Of a stretch of 34,279 bases of DNA, positions 7,597 through 17,615 are shown piece by piece (the first letter of the stretch is position 1; each line of letters begins with the position of its first letter). The notes below the pieces were generated by a model. It was not told the origin of the DNA. It was given only the letters and a program-made list of their open reading frames with translations, and ran no database searches. The DNA lies in contig JAGAYY010000053.1 of NCBI GenBank assembly GCA_017940265.1, forward strand, positions 1 to 34,279, in the 5' to 3' direction. This stretch comes from Bacilli bacterium (GTDB lineage Bacteria; Bacillota_I; Bacilli_A; RFN20; CAG-826). The translations under genes and the position numbers were made by a program.

Positions 7597-10005
7597 TTAA
7601 GCCACGTATGGGGTTAATTCCACTACTAAGGCCATACCGCCGAAATAGACAGCGCAATAGCTTGGGATACTTGCTAATTGATCACTTGTTGGAGTGAATT
7701 TATTAACAGTACCTCCAGCAATGCTTTCCATTGGTTGTAAGAAATTGTTAGCGCCATCATAGGCTAATAAACCAAATTTCTCACCTAAGTCCATGACTGG
7801 AGCACCAGCGTTGTTAAGACCTCTTAATGTCATATGTTGTGTGCAGATGCCTGTAATATAAGCAGTAATCTTATCGTTAGCGTCAGAATAGTCAGAAGCA
7901 AATTCAACACCTTTTGCCATAGCGGCGGCGATTAAGGCTTGTTGAGCGGCTGGCTTATCTTCATCACTAGCAGCATTATATGCAACATAGGCTTGATAGA
8001 CACTATCATATGCTGGTTGACGGTAATCAAATGTATTAGTCACACCAGTATTGATCATGTTAACTGTGCCACATGCTGGAGTGGTTGTAATGCCTTCGGC
8101 ACTACCAGATTTATTTAAGACAATGAAGTTGAAGAAAGCATTTTCATCAGCAGCGGATAATGCAGCATAGAGTTTACCTTCACCCTTATCATTAGTCACA
8201 TAAGATTTTGTTAATCCTGTCGCATAGAATAAGTCGGATAACATTTTAATTTCACCAGCTTTAGCTGTCGCACCAAATTGTTGGAACCAAGCTTCTGAAC
8301 CAGTGACATAGTTCTTGATTGTGCAATCAATGAAGTTAGCAGTTGGGGCGTGACCAAGAACAGTCATACCGTTGTTATCTTCATATGTATCTGTATCAGT
8401 ATGGTCTTGAATGAGAACTGGACCACCACAACTTCTGAATAATGTGTTCTTAGCGGTAATTGTGGAACCCCAGTTATATAAGAAGGAGTTATAGTTATCA
8501 AAACATTTAACTTTATCTAATTCAAATTGAGTAAACGATTCACCTTCATCACCTTCTTCGCCAAAGAATGTGATGTAGAACTTAGTGGCAATCATGTTAT
8601 AAGCTTTTAAGGTTTTAGAACCCGCACCTTTAACAAAGATGATACCACCACTATAGATCTTATCTTCATCGCCTGTGGCTTTTTTACCATTACCTGTCAT
8701 ATTAATGTTACGGAAGATAACATCATCACCAGCGATTGTTCTAAACGCAGAAGAGTGACCAATAACTTCACCATCTGCTGTTGTTTTTTGTCTATCTCTT
8801 TTAATTAATGGAATTGCAGAGAAGTCTAAATCAAAATAGTTACCTTCAATAGTCATATCGCCTGGAATGGTACGATCATAGAAGTATGTGAAGTCCACTA
8901 ATGAACCAGCGGCTTTTCTATCATTTAAAGCAGCGGCTTGTTCAGCGGTATAGAAGAAGTTAGCAGGTAAGTCACTAGCAGTAACAGCAATATCTGTTTG
9001 GAAGATTAAAGCGGCTGGGACATAATCAACATCCATATTATTTGCGGCTTTGAATTCTTTCCATTGAGCTCTCCAGTTGTTACCATCTTCCATGACTGGT
9101 GAATCACGGGTGAAATCAACAGGACGGGTATCAAAATAACCTAATTCTTTAGCGTTATAAACGTTATAGCCATCCATAACATCAACGGTAATGGATTTAG
9201 TTAAAGAAGCCACTCTAGAATCATCAACACCACCTGGGGCAATAGTAATGGTAAATGTTTTACCAACAGCCTCTTCAGTGAAGTCGACATCGCATTCACG
9301 AGCGTCTAAAACTTTGAAATATTCTTCACCAACAGTAGTATCACCAAGTTTCGCACTGATTGTGAAATCATGTAACCATTGGCTAGCACTAACTGGTTGA
9401 TATGTTTTAGCGTCTAATACTGTTAAAGCTGGTTTAACATTGAATGGATTATCATCACCAACTTTATATGATTGTGTGTGATCATAGAAACCGTCATCAT
9501 TCTTTTCATCTTTAGCTCTATTTTGTTCAAATAAGACGAATTCATGTTTAGCGGAAACGTTGGATAAAATAACATTATCTTTAACTGTTACTTTACAAGT
9601 AGCAGAAATACTAGCGTTTTTCTTGCTCTTAACAGTGATATTAGCCACACCAATCTTTTTAGCGGTGACTACACCGTTATCAACACTGGCAATAGTATCG
9701 TCATCACTACTCCATTCCACTTCTTTATCGGTGGCGTTAGTTGGAGTGAATGAAACAGTTAATGTTTCTTTAGAATTTAATAAAATGCTTGTTTCAGTTT
9801 TGTTTAACTTAATAGATGTTAAGTCAATAACAGAACCTGAACTTGATGGTTTAGAAGTGCTTTCAGAAGAACCACTATCGGAGCTACTGATTGAACCACT
9901 ATTACTATTTGAGTTTGAGCTTGGAATATTATTTGGATCACAAGCCATCAAACTTGTTAATGATAGTAATGTAACTAATAACGTACTTAATTTGGCTTTT
10001 TTCAT
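7597..10005 (-). CDS. Large surface lipoprotein with Big_2 Ig-like domain and possible beta-helix
   Basis: I choose ATG 10005 because GGAGG (10018-10014) lies 8 nt upstream; the longer frame from 10035 lacks a site. The 802-residue product has a signal peptide with lipobox SLMAC, then a Ser/Asn-rich linker (about 25-60). A bacterial Ig-like group 2 domain follows at about 60-145, with the hallmark PTNATDKEVEWSSDDDTIAS and GVANITVKSK. Further beta-rich sequence follows. The middle (about 380-600) has repeated short strands such as TIEGNYFDLDFSAI, FRNINMTGNGKK and NTLFRSCGGPVLIQDH, which suggest a right-handed beta-helix as in polysaccharide-binding or lyase-like proteins. No catalytic residues can be named. 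Probably cell-surface binding. Confidence 0.75.
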   Translation of the reverse strand: MKKAKLSTLLVTLLSLTSLMACDPNNIPSSNSNSNSGSISSSDSGSSESTSKPSSSGSVIDLTSIKLNKTETSILLNSKETLTVSFTPTNATDKEVEWSSDDDTIASVDNGVVTAKKIGVANITVKSKKNASISATCKVTVKDNVILSNVSAKHEFVLFEQNRAKDEKNDDGFYDHTQSYKVGDDNPFNVKPALTVLDAKTYQPVSASQWLHDFTISAKLGDTTVGEEYFKVLDARECDVDFTEEAVGKTFTITIAPGGVDDSRVASLTKSITVDVMDGYNVYNAKELGYFDTRPVDFTRDSPVMEDGNNWRAQWKEFKAANNMDVDYVPAALIFQTDIAVTASDLPANFFYTAEQAAALNDRKAAGSLVDFTYFYDRTIPGDMTIEGNYFDLDFSAIPLIKRDRQKTTADGEVIGHSSAFRTIAGDDVIFRNINMTGNGKKATGDEDKIYSGGIIFVKGAGSKTLKAYNMIATKFYITFFGEEGDEGESFTQFELDKVKCFDNYNSFLYNWGSTITAKNTLFRSCGGPVLIQDHTDTDTYEDNNGMTVLGHAPTANFIDCTIKNYVTGSEAWFQQFGATAKAGEIKMLSDLFYATGLTKSYVTNDKGEGKLYAALSAADENAFFNFIVLNKSGSAEGITTTPACGTVNMINTGVTNTFDYRQPAYDSVYQAYVAYNAASDEDKPAAQQALIAAAMAKGVEFASDYSDANDKITAYITGICTQHMTLRGLNNAGAPVMDLGEKFGLLAYDGANNFLQPMESIAGGTVNKFTPTSDQLASIPSYCAVYFGGMALVVELTPYVA

Positions 10006-10071
10006 AACAAAGACCTCCTTTGTTAAGTCGCTCAATTATCATAACCAATAAATATTATTTTACAATATCTT

Positions 10072-10563
10072 TTAAGATAAGAGCGAACTAACGAATGTAA
10101 TGCAAACTTTGAGTTTTATTTGTGTACCAGGATTTGTAGCGGACACAAAGAATGGTGTTGATAAAACTGTTTCTAATTCGCCGGTTAACGTGATTAAAGC
10201 AAAGTTTTTTTCAACATTTGGATTTGTTTCGTGTGTGTCAATTTTGAAAGAAGTATCACTTTCATCCTTGGTAAACTTGATGTCTGGATAGGTGCAGTTA
10301 TCAGGTTTAATATTCGCTTTAATTCTAACACTATCCCCACTTTTGTAATTCTTATAGACGAAGTAATAATTGTACAAAAGTTCACCTGTATCAGGGTCAA
10401 CAGTGTCTTTTGACATCTCTGTTCTATTATCAGGGTCAATAATCTCAATGCTTTCTGGATAGACTTCTGGATTATAGTTTCTGATGGAATGGCCTAAAAG
10501 ACCAATCACAAAGAAGGAAACGATATAGACAAGGGCAAGTAACAATATTGTTGATTTCTTCAT
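10072..10563 (-). CDS. Membrane-anchored extracytoplasmic protein in the ABC export operon
   Basis: The 163-residue product starts 12 nt after the permease stop, with a GGAGG-type site 5 nt or more before ATG 10563. One transmembrane helix (about 5-25, ILLLALVYIVSFFVIGLLG) is followed by a beta-rich outer domain (for example PESIEIIDPDNRTEMS, DSVRIKANIKPD, TLTGELETVLSTPFF). No lipobox was seen, so it is probably an uncleaved anchor. I do not recognise the family. Co-transcription with an ABC-2 exporter suggests an accessory subunit or a protein acting on the exported substrate. Confidence that it is a real gene is high; its function is unknown. Confidence 0.7.
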   Translation of the reverse strand: MKKSTILLLALVYIVSFFVIGLLGHSIRNYNPEVYPESIEIIDPDNRTEMSKDTVDPDTGELLYNYYFVYKNYKSGDSVRIKANIKPDNCTYPDIKFTKDESDTSFKIDTHETNPNVEKNFALITLTGELETVLSTPFFVSATNPGTQIKLKVCITFVSSLLS

Positions 10564-10575
10564 ACATTTCCTCCT

Positions 10576-12261
10576 TTACTTTTCATAATAGAACGCTTGT
10601 ATCTTTTTGATGAAAAGAAATAAGAATCCTGCAAATAGCGCCGCTGCGATAATTAATAATCTAACAAAAGCGGATATGTAATTACCATGTAATGTCGTAG
10701 ATTCCACAAGCATGAAATATAAGACAAAGGTAATGATAAATGAACCAACAAAGGCCATAATTGTGGCTTTAGCCTCGTTTGGATTATTGAAATCACTACC
10801 GGTTGTGGCATAGACCTCATTTTGTGGATTCATGATATCTTGCGCCGCACTATAGAAGATGTGAGCGTATTGGATTAATAACACTGACACACTAAATAAG
10901 ACGGCAATTAGTACCCCTAATCCGCTAAAATTTGCAAAAATAATTGAACAAGCCACAATTGATGGGACACAGAATAATAAGTTAAACAATAGTTTACTCG
11001 CTAAAGGAATAAACGGATTAACAGGATTACTCTTTGTTAAATAAGCTGTTCTACCTTCTTTAGAATATAAGGTCGCAATTGTGGAGTTACTCGCTAATAA
11101 AGGAAGAATAGTTAATAAGACATTAACTGCGATAGCGATGTTATCGCCTCTCATAGAGGTGGAAATCGCTGAAATCACACGGTCCATAAATAACAATAAA
11201 ATAGGAATAATAATATAAATAGCGATATATGAACCAGAGATATCAAAGTCTCTGAACGACAACTTAAATTCCTTATTAGCGAAGGTGATGTATTTCTTAT
11301 GTCTCACATTCTTTTTAGCCGCTAACTGTGGGTTCTTATCAAATTCAAATGTCTTATAAACCATCTTGAAATAGACTGGTCTAATAAGAAGGAAGGCAAA
11401 TAATGTTAATAAACCAATAGCCCCAATAGCGATTAATATTTTAAGGAAAGTTATACCAGTTAATTGATAGTGGTATCCACTACTACATGATTCACCAAAG
11501 AAAAGACGTGAATATAAGTTAATTGGGTAAACATATTTATCAAAAGTAACAATAAAGTTTTCAAAACCATTGACCATGGATGGCCATTGTCTATCTAGAT
11601 CAATATCTTCTGGAATTAAATTAATTAATCTAACGACAATAAAAATAAATAAAGCGACCGCTAAGGTGACAATAATTAAATCGAATATTTGATTACGCTT
11701 AAATAAACGATATACATACATAAATGGAATAGAGATAACCGCACTTAAAAGGACTTGGATAACCATTAATAAGATAATTGGAATAATCATCCAAAGAAGT
11801 GGTAAAGCGCTTAGTTCTCTACCTTTAAAGCCAATGGTTTCAAATAATAAGAAACCAAAGACACCTGGAATTAATAACAAGAACGATTTTTTTAATTCGT
11901 AGAAGAAATAGACTAGTAATTTAGAGAAGAATAACTTATTCGCATTAACTGGGAATGTAATTAAAACCTTATTGTCATCAGCGAGATATAAAGACTTAGT
12001 TAAGTTATAAGTTGATGAACATAAACTTAAGAAAGTGATGACTGATAAGAACATCGTAAAAAGTGGTAAGACATCTTGATACTTAGAAATAAAGCCAACT
12101 GAAGTTAAGGCGTATAAAACAGCAAAAGTCACACCGGCGACTAAGACAAACTTCAATATGCCAAAAACAATTGATTGGATTAAAGTCTTTTTAGACTTCA
12201 TCCATGACATATCAATTTTGTCTTTGAGTTGGAATAATGTCAGTTGCAATAATTGTTTCAT
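10576..12261 (-). CDS. ABC-2-type exporter permease
   Basis: A 561-residue integral membrane protein with about 12 hydrophobic segments, two blocks of helices flanking a soluble middle stretch (about 330-350). The N-terminus MKQLLQLTLFQLKDKIDMSW and overall pattern resemble the putative ABC exporter permease family PF16949, which pairs with a single ATPase. Its ATG shares one base with the TAA of the upstream ATPase gene (TAATG at 12259-12263), a sign of tight translational coupling. It should form the membrane channel for the fused ATPase encoded by 12261-14495. Substrate is unknown. The protein is one chain carrying both halves, so a homodimer or a single-chain pore are both possible. Confidence 0.8.
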   Translation of the reverse strand: MKQLLQLTLFQLKDKIDMSWMKSKKTLIQSIVFGILKFVLVAGVTFAVLYALTSVGFISKYQDVLPLFTMFLSVITFLSLCSSTYNLTKSLYLADDNKVLITFPVNANKLFFSKLLVYFFYELKKSFLLLIPGVFGFLLFETIGFKGRELSALPLLWMIIPIILLMVIQVLLSAVISIPFMYVYRLFKRNQIFDLIIVTLAVALFIFIVVRLINLIPEDIDLDRQWPSMVNGFENFIVTFDKYVYPINLYSRLFFGESCSSGYHYQLTGITFLKILIAIGAIGLLTLFAFLLIRPVYFKMVYKTFEFDKNPQLAAKKNVRHKKYITFANKEFKLSFRDFDISGSYIAIYIIIPILLLFMDRVISAISTSMRGDNIAIAVNVLLTILPLLASNSTIATLYSKEGRTAYLTKSNPVNPFIPLASKLLFNLLFCVPSIVACSIIFANFSGLGVLIAVLFSVSVLLIQYAHIFYSAAQDIMNPQNEVYATTGSDFNNPNEAKATIMAFVGSFIITFVLYFMLVESTTLHGNYISAFVRLLIIAAALFAGFLFLFIKKIQAFYYEK

Positions 12262-14495
12262 TATTTACCTTCAACCTTAGTGGTGTTATCACCAATTGTC
12301 TCTAAATAGAATTCCTCTAGTGAGCGACCACTATTTTCGATATCTTTTAAAGATAATTGGGCCTGGATTTCTCCGTGTTTGATAATCGCGATTCTATCGC
12401 ATAGTTTTTCAACGATATCAATTAAGTGAGAGGAGAAGAAAACGATATTGCCTTTAGAAGCATGTTCTCTCATACACTCTTTCACTTGATAAATAGATGT
12501 TGGGTCTAAACCTGTTAAAGGTTCATCTAAAATCCAAACCTTTGGATCATGGACTAACGCGGCAATAATTGTGACCTTTTGTTTCATACCATGAGAATAG
12601 GTTTTGATTTTGTTATCAATGGAATCTTTTAATTCAAATCTTTCGATATATCTAGATAAACGTTCGTTTCTATCTTCTTTAGAAACTTCATAAATATCAG
12701 CGATATAGTTAAGGTATTCTCTACCTGTTAAGTTTTCATATAAAGCGTAATGATCAGGAACAAAACCAATTTGAGATTTAGCGCCTACGCCTTGTGTTCT
12801 AACATCATAGCCACAGACAGAGATGGAACCTTCAGTAATTGGTTGAATACCAACGATAGATTTAATACATGTGGATTTACCCGCACCATTAGGACCAAGG
12901 AAACCAAATACTTCCCCACCTTTGACGGATAAGTTCACATTTTTAGCAGAATAGTAGTTATTTAAACCATACTTCTTCGAGAAATTCTTTAGCTCTAAAC
13001 TAATACCAACATTTTCATCCATAGGTTTATCTAAGCTCCTTCCATTTAACGCCGACTTAAGGGCGAGTTTATCAATACGAATACCTTTCAATCTGTAATG
13101 TAATGCTTTATGCGAATCAGCGATATCAAACATCAACTGATATACAAACCAAATGCCAAAACCTATTAATGCATAAACAACATAATAGATAAGTTGATAG
13201 ACAATATGCATGGTCATCGTTCGACCATTAATTGTGAATGTGATAATTAAGTTATTAAAGATGTTCTCCGCCCATTTGCCAAGTTTTTCAGCGATAAATG
13301 TGGAGTTAATAAAGAAATAGTCAGTGCCGCTTATAGTGCCTACAGGTGTGGCTACACCTTCTAAACCAGTGAAGATAGTGTTTAATGTGAGAACGATAAC
13401 GAAATAGACAAAGAACCAAATAGAAGAGAAACCAAATTGTTTTAACTTTGGTCTATCAAATTCATATAAGGCGACGCCTAATAAAGGCATCATATAGGCA
13501 CAGCAGTGATTGATCCAGAAATACCAAATATTAGGATTAAACACTAGCATTGATTCAGTATAGTTAGGCATTAGCATCGCTAAAACCGCACCAAAGACAT
13601 TAATAAAGTAAGTGAAATAGAATAAACGTTTGGTTCTAAAGATATAACAGATAGGGATTAAAATCATCGCTAAGTTACATAAATGTAATGGCCAATCCCA
13701 TGGTCTAAGAATAACATCATATTTATGACCCACTAGATAGGAGATTAATGTTCCTAATGAGATAAACACTAAAGAGTAATGAATCTTATCTTGGTGAGCG
13801 CTTCTTAAACTGAAATAGATGCCTAATGGAATGACAATGCATGAACCATATAAGAAAATACGGTGAATGACATTGAAATCAATAACGGTTCTACCTATTG
13901 GACCCATACCAAAGAAGAAGTTTGGCATAAAGCATGGCATGGTGAAGATGTTGATAAGAACACTAAAGGCAATGACTTCAGGATAAGAATGTTTAGATAT
14001 TTTTACTTTGAAATCTTTCGCTAAATAGAAAATAGCAAGGGCTAATAAGCCACCTATTTCAATAGGAAGCATGATTGATAAGACACTAGTGTGATTATCT
14101 CCTTGCATCATCATAATCATTGGATGTAATGAGATAGCGGACACTAGTAAGATTGGTAATGCCACATATTTAGTGTAGAACTTCGCGGTTTTAAAATATG
14201 ACCAAGGTCTAAGTAACACCATTAACATCGCTGTCACTTCAAGCCACATACATAAGTTACCAATGGTATTAAGGAAGCCATTCATTGGTCCACCAAATAA
14301 ACTAAATGCTGTGAAATTAGCGTCCATGAATTGCACGTCTTTATAAGACATGAATCTCACAACAAAAATCGCCATTAAAACAAAGGCCATTATTCTTTCA
14401 ACAATGAGCTTTTGAAGTTTGGGGAATTTATAGTGAACCAAGAGTATTGTCCCTAGAAATATGAGTAATGTAACGGCGAAGATTAAATAATACAT
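12261..14495 (-). CDS. Fusion of YwaF/TMEM164-like membrane protein and ABC-2 ATPase
   Basis: A 744-residue protein with two parts. Residues 1-455 have about 12 membrane helices; the second half of this block carries WPLHLC (268-273) and a later WINHCC (327-332), typical of the YwaF (TIGR02206)/TMEM164-like family. Residues about 500-744 are a complete ABC ATPase: Walker A GPNGAGKST (534-542), Q-loop region IGFVPDHYALYENLT, signature YSHGMKQK (633-640), Walker B WILDEP (654-659), His690 in SSHL. ABC-2 ATPases are normally about 300-residue soluble proteins, so the fusion is unusual. It is the first gene of the operon with the permease and the 163-residue protein. Human TMEM164 is reported as an acyltransferase; whether activity carries over is unknown. 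Confidence 0.85.
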   Translation of the reverse strand: MYYLIFAVTLLIFLGTILLVHYKFPKLQKLIVERIMAFVLMAIFVVRFMSYKDVQFMDANFTAFSLFGGPMNGFLNTIGNLCMWLEVTAMLMVLLRPWSYFKTAKFYTKYVALPILLVSAISLHPMIMMMQGDNHTSVLSIMLPIEIGGLLALAIFYLAKDFKVKISKHSYPEVIAFSVLINIFTMPCFMPNFFFGMGPIGRTVIDFNVIHRIFLYGSCIVIPLGIYFSLRSAHQDKIHYSLVFISLGTLISYLVGHKYDVILRPWDWPLHLCNLAMILIPICYIFRTKRLFYFTYFINVFGAVLAMLMPNYTESMLVFNPNIWYFWINHCCAYMMPLLGVALYEFDRPKLKQFGFSSIWFFVYFVIVLTLNTIFTGLEGVATPVGTISGTDYFFINSTFIAEKLGKWAENIFNNLIITFTINGRTMTMHIVYQLIYYVVYALIGFGIWFVYQLMFDIADSHKALHYRLKGIRIDKLALKSALNGRSLDKPMDENVGISLELKNFSKKYGLNNYYSAKNVNLSVKGGEVFGFLGPNGAGKSTCIKSIVGIQPITEGSISVCGYDVRTQGVGAKSQIGFVPDHYALYENLTGREYLNYIADIYEVSKEDRNERLSRYIERFELKDSIDNKIKTYSHGMKQKVTIIAALVHDPKVWILDEPLTGLDPTSIYQVKECMREHASKGNIVFFSSHLIDIVEKLCDRIAIIKHGEIQAQLSLKDIENSGRSLEEFYLETIGDNTTKVEGK

Positions 14496-14507
14496 AGCGC
14501 GCCTTAT

Positions 14508-14535
14508 ATTTTAGCAAGTTTATTTTTTTATGCAA
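14508..14535 (-). promoter_or_regulatory. Promoter of the ABC export operon
   Basis: TTGCAT (14535-14530), 16-bp spacer, TAAAAT (14513-14508) on the minus strand. The start codon is only 12 bp downstream of the -10 box, so the untranslated leader would be very short and the weak AAGG site only partly transcribed. Confidence 0.5.
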
Positions 14536-14542
14536 ATTTCAT

Positions 14543-14580
14543 AAAAAAATCCCCGCAATAATCAAAGAAAATTGCAGGGA
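14543..14580 (-). terminator. Intrinsic terminator of metG
   Basis: On the minus strand TCCCTGCAAT pairs with ATTGCGGGGA around an AT-rich loop (one mismatch), followed by seven T residues. It lies 20 bp after the metG stop codon. Confidence 0.9.
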
Positions 14581-14600
14581 ATATTTTTAGATGCTAAATG

Positions 14601-16193
14601 TTATTTATTATTTGCCATTAAGCCTTGGATGTATTCAACTTCAGTAGCGGCATCTAGTCTTGGGAAGAGTTGATCTTTCTTCTCAACTTTTAAGCCAGAA
14701 ACGATACCGTATTGCTTAATTTTGTCGTAATTGAGTAAATCACCACTGACACCCAATTGGTCAAATAGCTTATCAGAAGCGGTCACTAAGACTGGCTTCA
14801 TAAGCATACCAGCGACATATAAGGAATTGGCTAAGTGAGTCATAACTGATTCGAGATTACTTCTCTTTTCTGGATCTTTAGCTAAAGCCCAAGGTTCAGT
14901 TTCATCAATGTATTTATTAGCTCTATTTACTAATTCATTAACTTGCGCAATAGCGTCGGTAATCTTTAAGTCATCCATTAATCTTTCATAAGATTCAATA
15001 GTTAACTTTGTTAAATCTTCTAAGTTACCATCAACTTCATTGATGCGACCTTTATATTCTGGGACCACACCATCGAAGTATTTATTAATCATTGAAACTG
15101 TTCTATTTAATAAGTTACCTAACGCATTAGCAAGGTCTTGATTAATTCTTTCAACAAATAATTCTGGAGCGAAGCTACCATCACTACCAAAGTTGATTTC
15201 TCTAGTTAAGTAATATCTAACAGCATCAACACCATATCTTTCTACGAGTGGATATGGATCAACGACATTGCCTTTAGATTTACTCATCTTAGAATCTTTC
15301 ATCATTAATAAACCATGAACGAATTCTCTATCTGGTTTTCTTAAGCCTAATGATTCTAAGAACATTGGCCAATAGATGGCGTGGAATCTAGTAATATCAG
15401 CGCCTAAAATGTGAATGGTTTCACTTTCAGGATCTTGCCAGAACTTATCAAATAATTCTGGATGGTCACTATCATAACCTAAAGCGGTAATGTAATTGGT
15501 TAATGCATCTAGCCAAACATAAATAACATGTTTTGGATTCTCTCTAATTGGGATACCCCAAGAGAATGATGTTCTAGAAACACATAAGTCATCTAATCCT
15601 GGTTTAATGAATGTATTAATCATTTCATTCTTACGAGATTCAGGCACTAAGAACTTTGGATTTTCATCAAAGAACTTCATTAAACTATCAACATATTTGC
15701 TGGTCTTAAAGAAGTACGCTTCTTCTTCCGCCATTTGGACTGGTCTACCACAGTCAGGGCAGAGGTGATCTGGACCTGCTTGTGTATCTGTCCAGAATGC
15801 TTCACATTCTTTACAGTACCAGCCTTTATATTTACCTAAATAGATATCATCATTAGCGAGCATCTTAGAGAAGATGTCTTGCACCACTTTAGTGTGTCTT
15901 TCTTGTGTGGTTCTAATAAAGTCATCATTAGAGATTTTTAATAAATCCCATAACTTATAGAAGCCTTCAACAATGTCATCCACGAATTCTTGTGGTGTTT
16001 TACCAGCGGCTGCAGCATTCTTTTCAATCTTCATGCCGTGTTCATCAGCGCCTGTAAGGAAATAGCATTCAAATCCTCTTAAGCGTTTATAACGGGCAAA
16101 AACATCGGTTAAGGTTGTGCAATATGCATGACCGATGTGAAGCTTAGCGCTTGGGTAATAAATTGGGGTTGTGATATAAAATCTTTTTTTCAT
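14601..16193 (-). CDS. metG: Methionyl-tRNA synthetase
   Basis: A 530-residue class I aminoacyl-tRNA synthetase charging tRNA-Met. HIGH motif LHIGH at 18-22, KMSKS at 302-306, and a four-Cys zinc knuckle at Cys127, Cys130, Cys145 and Cys148. The anticodon-binding helical domain fills about 370-500. The C-terminal EMAP-like tRNA-binding domain seen in longer enzymes is missing, giving the short form. The start at 16193 has GGAGG 10 nt upstream. It is flanked downstream by a strong terminator and upstream by the ATPase gene in the same direction. The gap to that gene is only 51 bp, so part of its transcription may come from the upstream gene. Confidence 0.98.
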   Translation of the reverse strand: MKKRFYITTPIYYPSAKLHIGHAYCTTLTDVFARYKRLRGFECYFLTGADEHGMKIEKNAAAAGKTPQEFVDDIVEGFYKLWDLLKISNDDFIRTTQERHTKVVQDIFSKMLANDDIYLGKYKGWYCKECEAFWTDTQAGPDHLCPDCGRPVQMAEEEAYFFKTSKYVDSLMKFFDENPKFLVPESRKNEMINTFIKPGLDDLCVSRTSFSWGIPIRENPKHVIYVWLDALTNYITALGYDSDHPELFDKFWQDPESETIHILGADITRFHAIYWPMFLESLGLRKPDREFVHGLLMMKDSKMSKSKGNVVDPYPLVERYGVDAVRYYLTREINFGSDGSFAPELFVERINQDLANALGNLLNRTVSMINKYFDGVVPEYKGRINEVDGNLEDLTKLTIESYERLMDDLKITDAIAQVNELVNRANKYIDETEPWALAKDPEKRSNLESVMTHLANSLYVAGMLMKPVLVTASDKLFDQLGVSGDLLNYDKIKQYGIVSGLKVEKKDQLFPRLDAATEVEYIQGLMANNK

Positions 16194-16244
16194 GGCAAAT
16201 GAGCCTCCTTGTTATTACTATAACACTTTAGTGTTTATTTTCTA

Positions 16245-17600
16245 TCAAAAAGAGTATTTGTATTTCCCTAAAGCGAATGTTAGATAATGAGGAATAGTAA
16301 TTACATCTCCTTCTTCAGAAACGTTATAATCGCCGATTTTGATAAGTTTTGTTTTTCCATAATGTTCAGGATGATTCATGACTGTTTTACTAGATTTTGT
16401 ATTGCCATTTTTAGCCTTGGCTTCAATCAAAGTGGAATATCCTGCATACGCTATAACAAAATCAATTTCCAAGCCGGTTTCTTTAGCAAAATAATACGTA
16501 TCAATGTTTGCTTTGTTCAAGGAATCAAAAACCAAAGCTTCATAGATGGCGCCCTTACCTTGCCCTAACTCCCCTTTATTGATAGCGGAAACAGTTTCGA
16601 TACCATACATAGCAGTAACAATGCCAATGTCTTCTGGGAATAATTTGAATTGGGATATAATTTTCGATCCCGCTAATGGTAACGATGGAACTTCAACATT
16701 ATGTATTTTGGAAACAATGTGTGCTTGCTTTAAATATTCAACAGCATCCTTTTTCTCATACATTGAACCAGAAGAAATCTTAGAGACAACGAATCTTTTG
16801 TTTTCTTTTGATAAGAATGTTGGTATTAAATCATACACCTCTTGAATTCTTGCAACTTCTGCTGGTTTAAAAACAGGCATACCATCTTTGCCTTTTCTTC
16901 TTCCAAAATCAGTTTTCATATCAAAAACCGTGCTAGTCAAAACATCATAAGCTAAGGCTATATTATGCGTATCAACATATTCCTTAACAACTTTAGGAAA
17001 ACCACCTATGCAGGCATATTTAAGAAACAAGTCCTTATATAATGTATGGACACTTTTTGGCACTGGTTTCTTTTTTTCAAAGCAATCAATAATAGCGTTA
17101 TTTTGTTCTTCTTTATAGCCTAAGGCCCATAAAAACTCTTCGAAATCCATAGTTTTCATCTGAAAAACATCTTCATAACCAGTCGGTGCAGGAGTCGCAT
17201 CTCCGACCACATATCCATTAATCCCTAAATAAGAACCACTGCCAATTACGTTATATCTACCATCTATACCAAAATTCTTAAAAGCAAGTCTAGCTTTAGG
17301 GCATTCTTGTATTTCGTCAAAGAAAATTAATGATTTCCCCGGAACAATTTTGTGATTGTCAAAACGCAACGAAACATTAGATATGATTGTATCTATGTCT
17401 ATTTTACCTTCAAAGTCAGACGCGAATTCAGGATTGTTCCAAAAATTAATTTCAAAAAGTTCTAAATTATTTCTTTTAGCAAATTCTCTTATTGTTTCTG
17501 TCTTGCCACATTGACGAATTCCAACAATCAAAGCAGGACTTTTGCCTTTTTTATTAATCCATGAATCTAAATGTTGATCCAATTTTCTTCTAAAATACAT
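16245..17600 (-). CDS. AAA_14/DUF4143-family ATPase
   Basis: ATG 17600 is chosen because GAGGTG lies 7 nt upstream; a TTG-initiated extension of seven residues is less likely. The 451-residue product has Walker A GIRQCGKT (27-34), Walker B SLIFFDEIQECP, and the GSGSYLG sensor-like stretch. A winged-helix-like region lies near FVVSKISSGSMYEKK. The C-terminal DUF4143 part holds GLEIDFVIAY followed by TLIEAKAK, a PD-(D/E)XK-like pattern. The family is widespread and multi-copy in gut bacteria, with unclear roles. It is transcribed from tandem repeated promoters just upstream. A second intact paralogue is at 30694. Confidence 0.88.
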   Translation of the reverse strand: MYFRRKLDQHLDSWINKKGKSPALIVGIRQCGKTETIREFAKRNNLELFEINFWNNPEFASDFEGKIDIDTIISNVSLRFDNHKIVPGKSLIFFDEIQECPKARLAFKNFGIDGRYNVIGSGSYLGINGYVVGDATPAPTGYEDVFQMKTMDFEEFLWALGYKEEQNNAIIDCFEKKKPVPKSVHTLYKDLFLKYACIGGFPKVVKEYVDTHNIALAYDVLTSTVFDMKTDFGRRKGKDGMPVFKPAEVARIQEVYDLIPTFLSKENKRFVVSKISSGSMYEKKDAVEYLKQAHIVSKIHNVEVPSLPLAGSKIISQFKLFPEDIGIVTAMYGIETVSAINKGELGQGKGAIYEALVFDSLNKANIDTYYFAKETGLEIDFVIAYAGYSTLIEAKAKNGNTKSSKTVMNHPEHYGKTKLIKIGDYNVSEEGDVITIPHYLTFALGKYKYSF

Positions 17601-17615
17601 ATAATAGCACCTCTT

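Noticed and set aside
9560-10051. A 163-codon frame antisense to the 802-residue lipoprotein.
   Set aside because: It is a shadow of the lipoprotein's hydrophobic and Ser-rich codons, without a Shine-Dalgarno or promoter.
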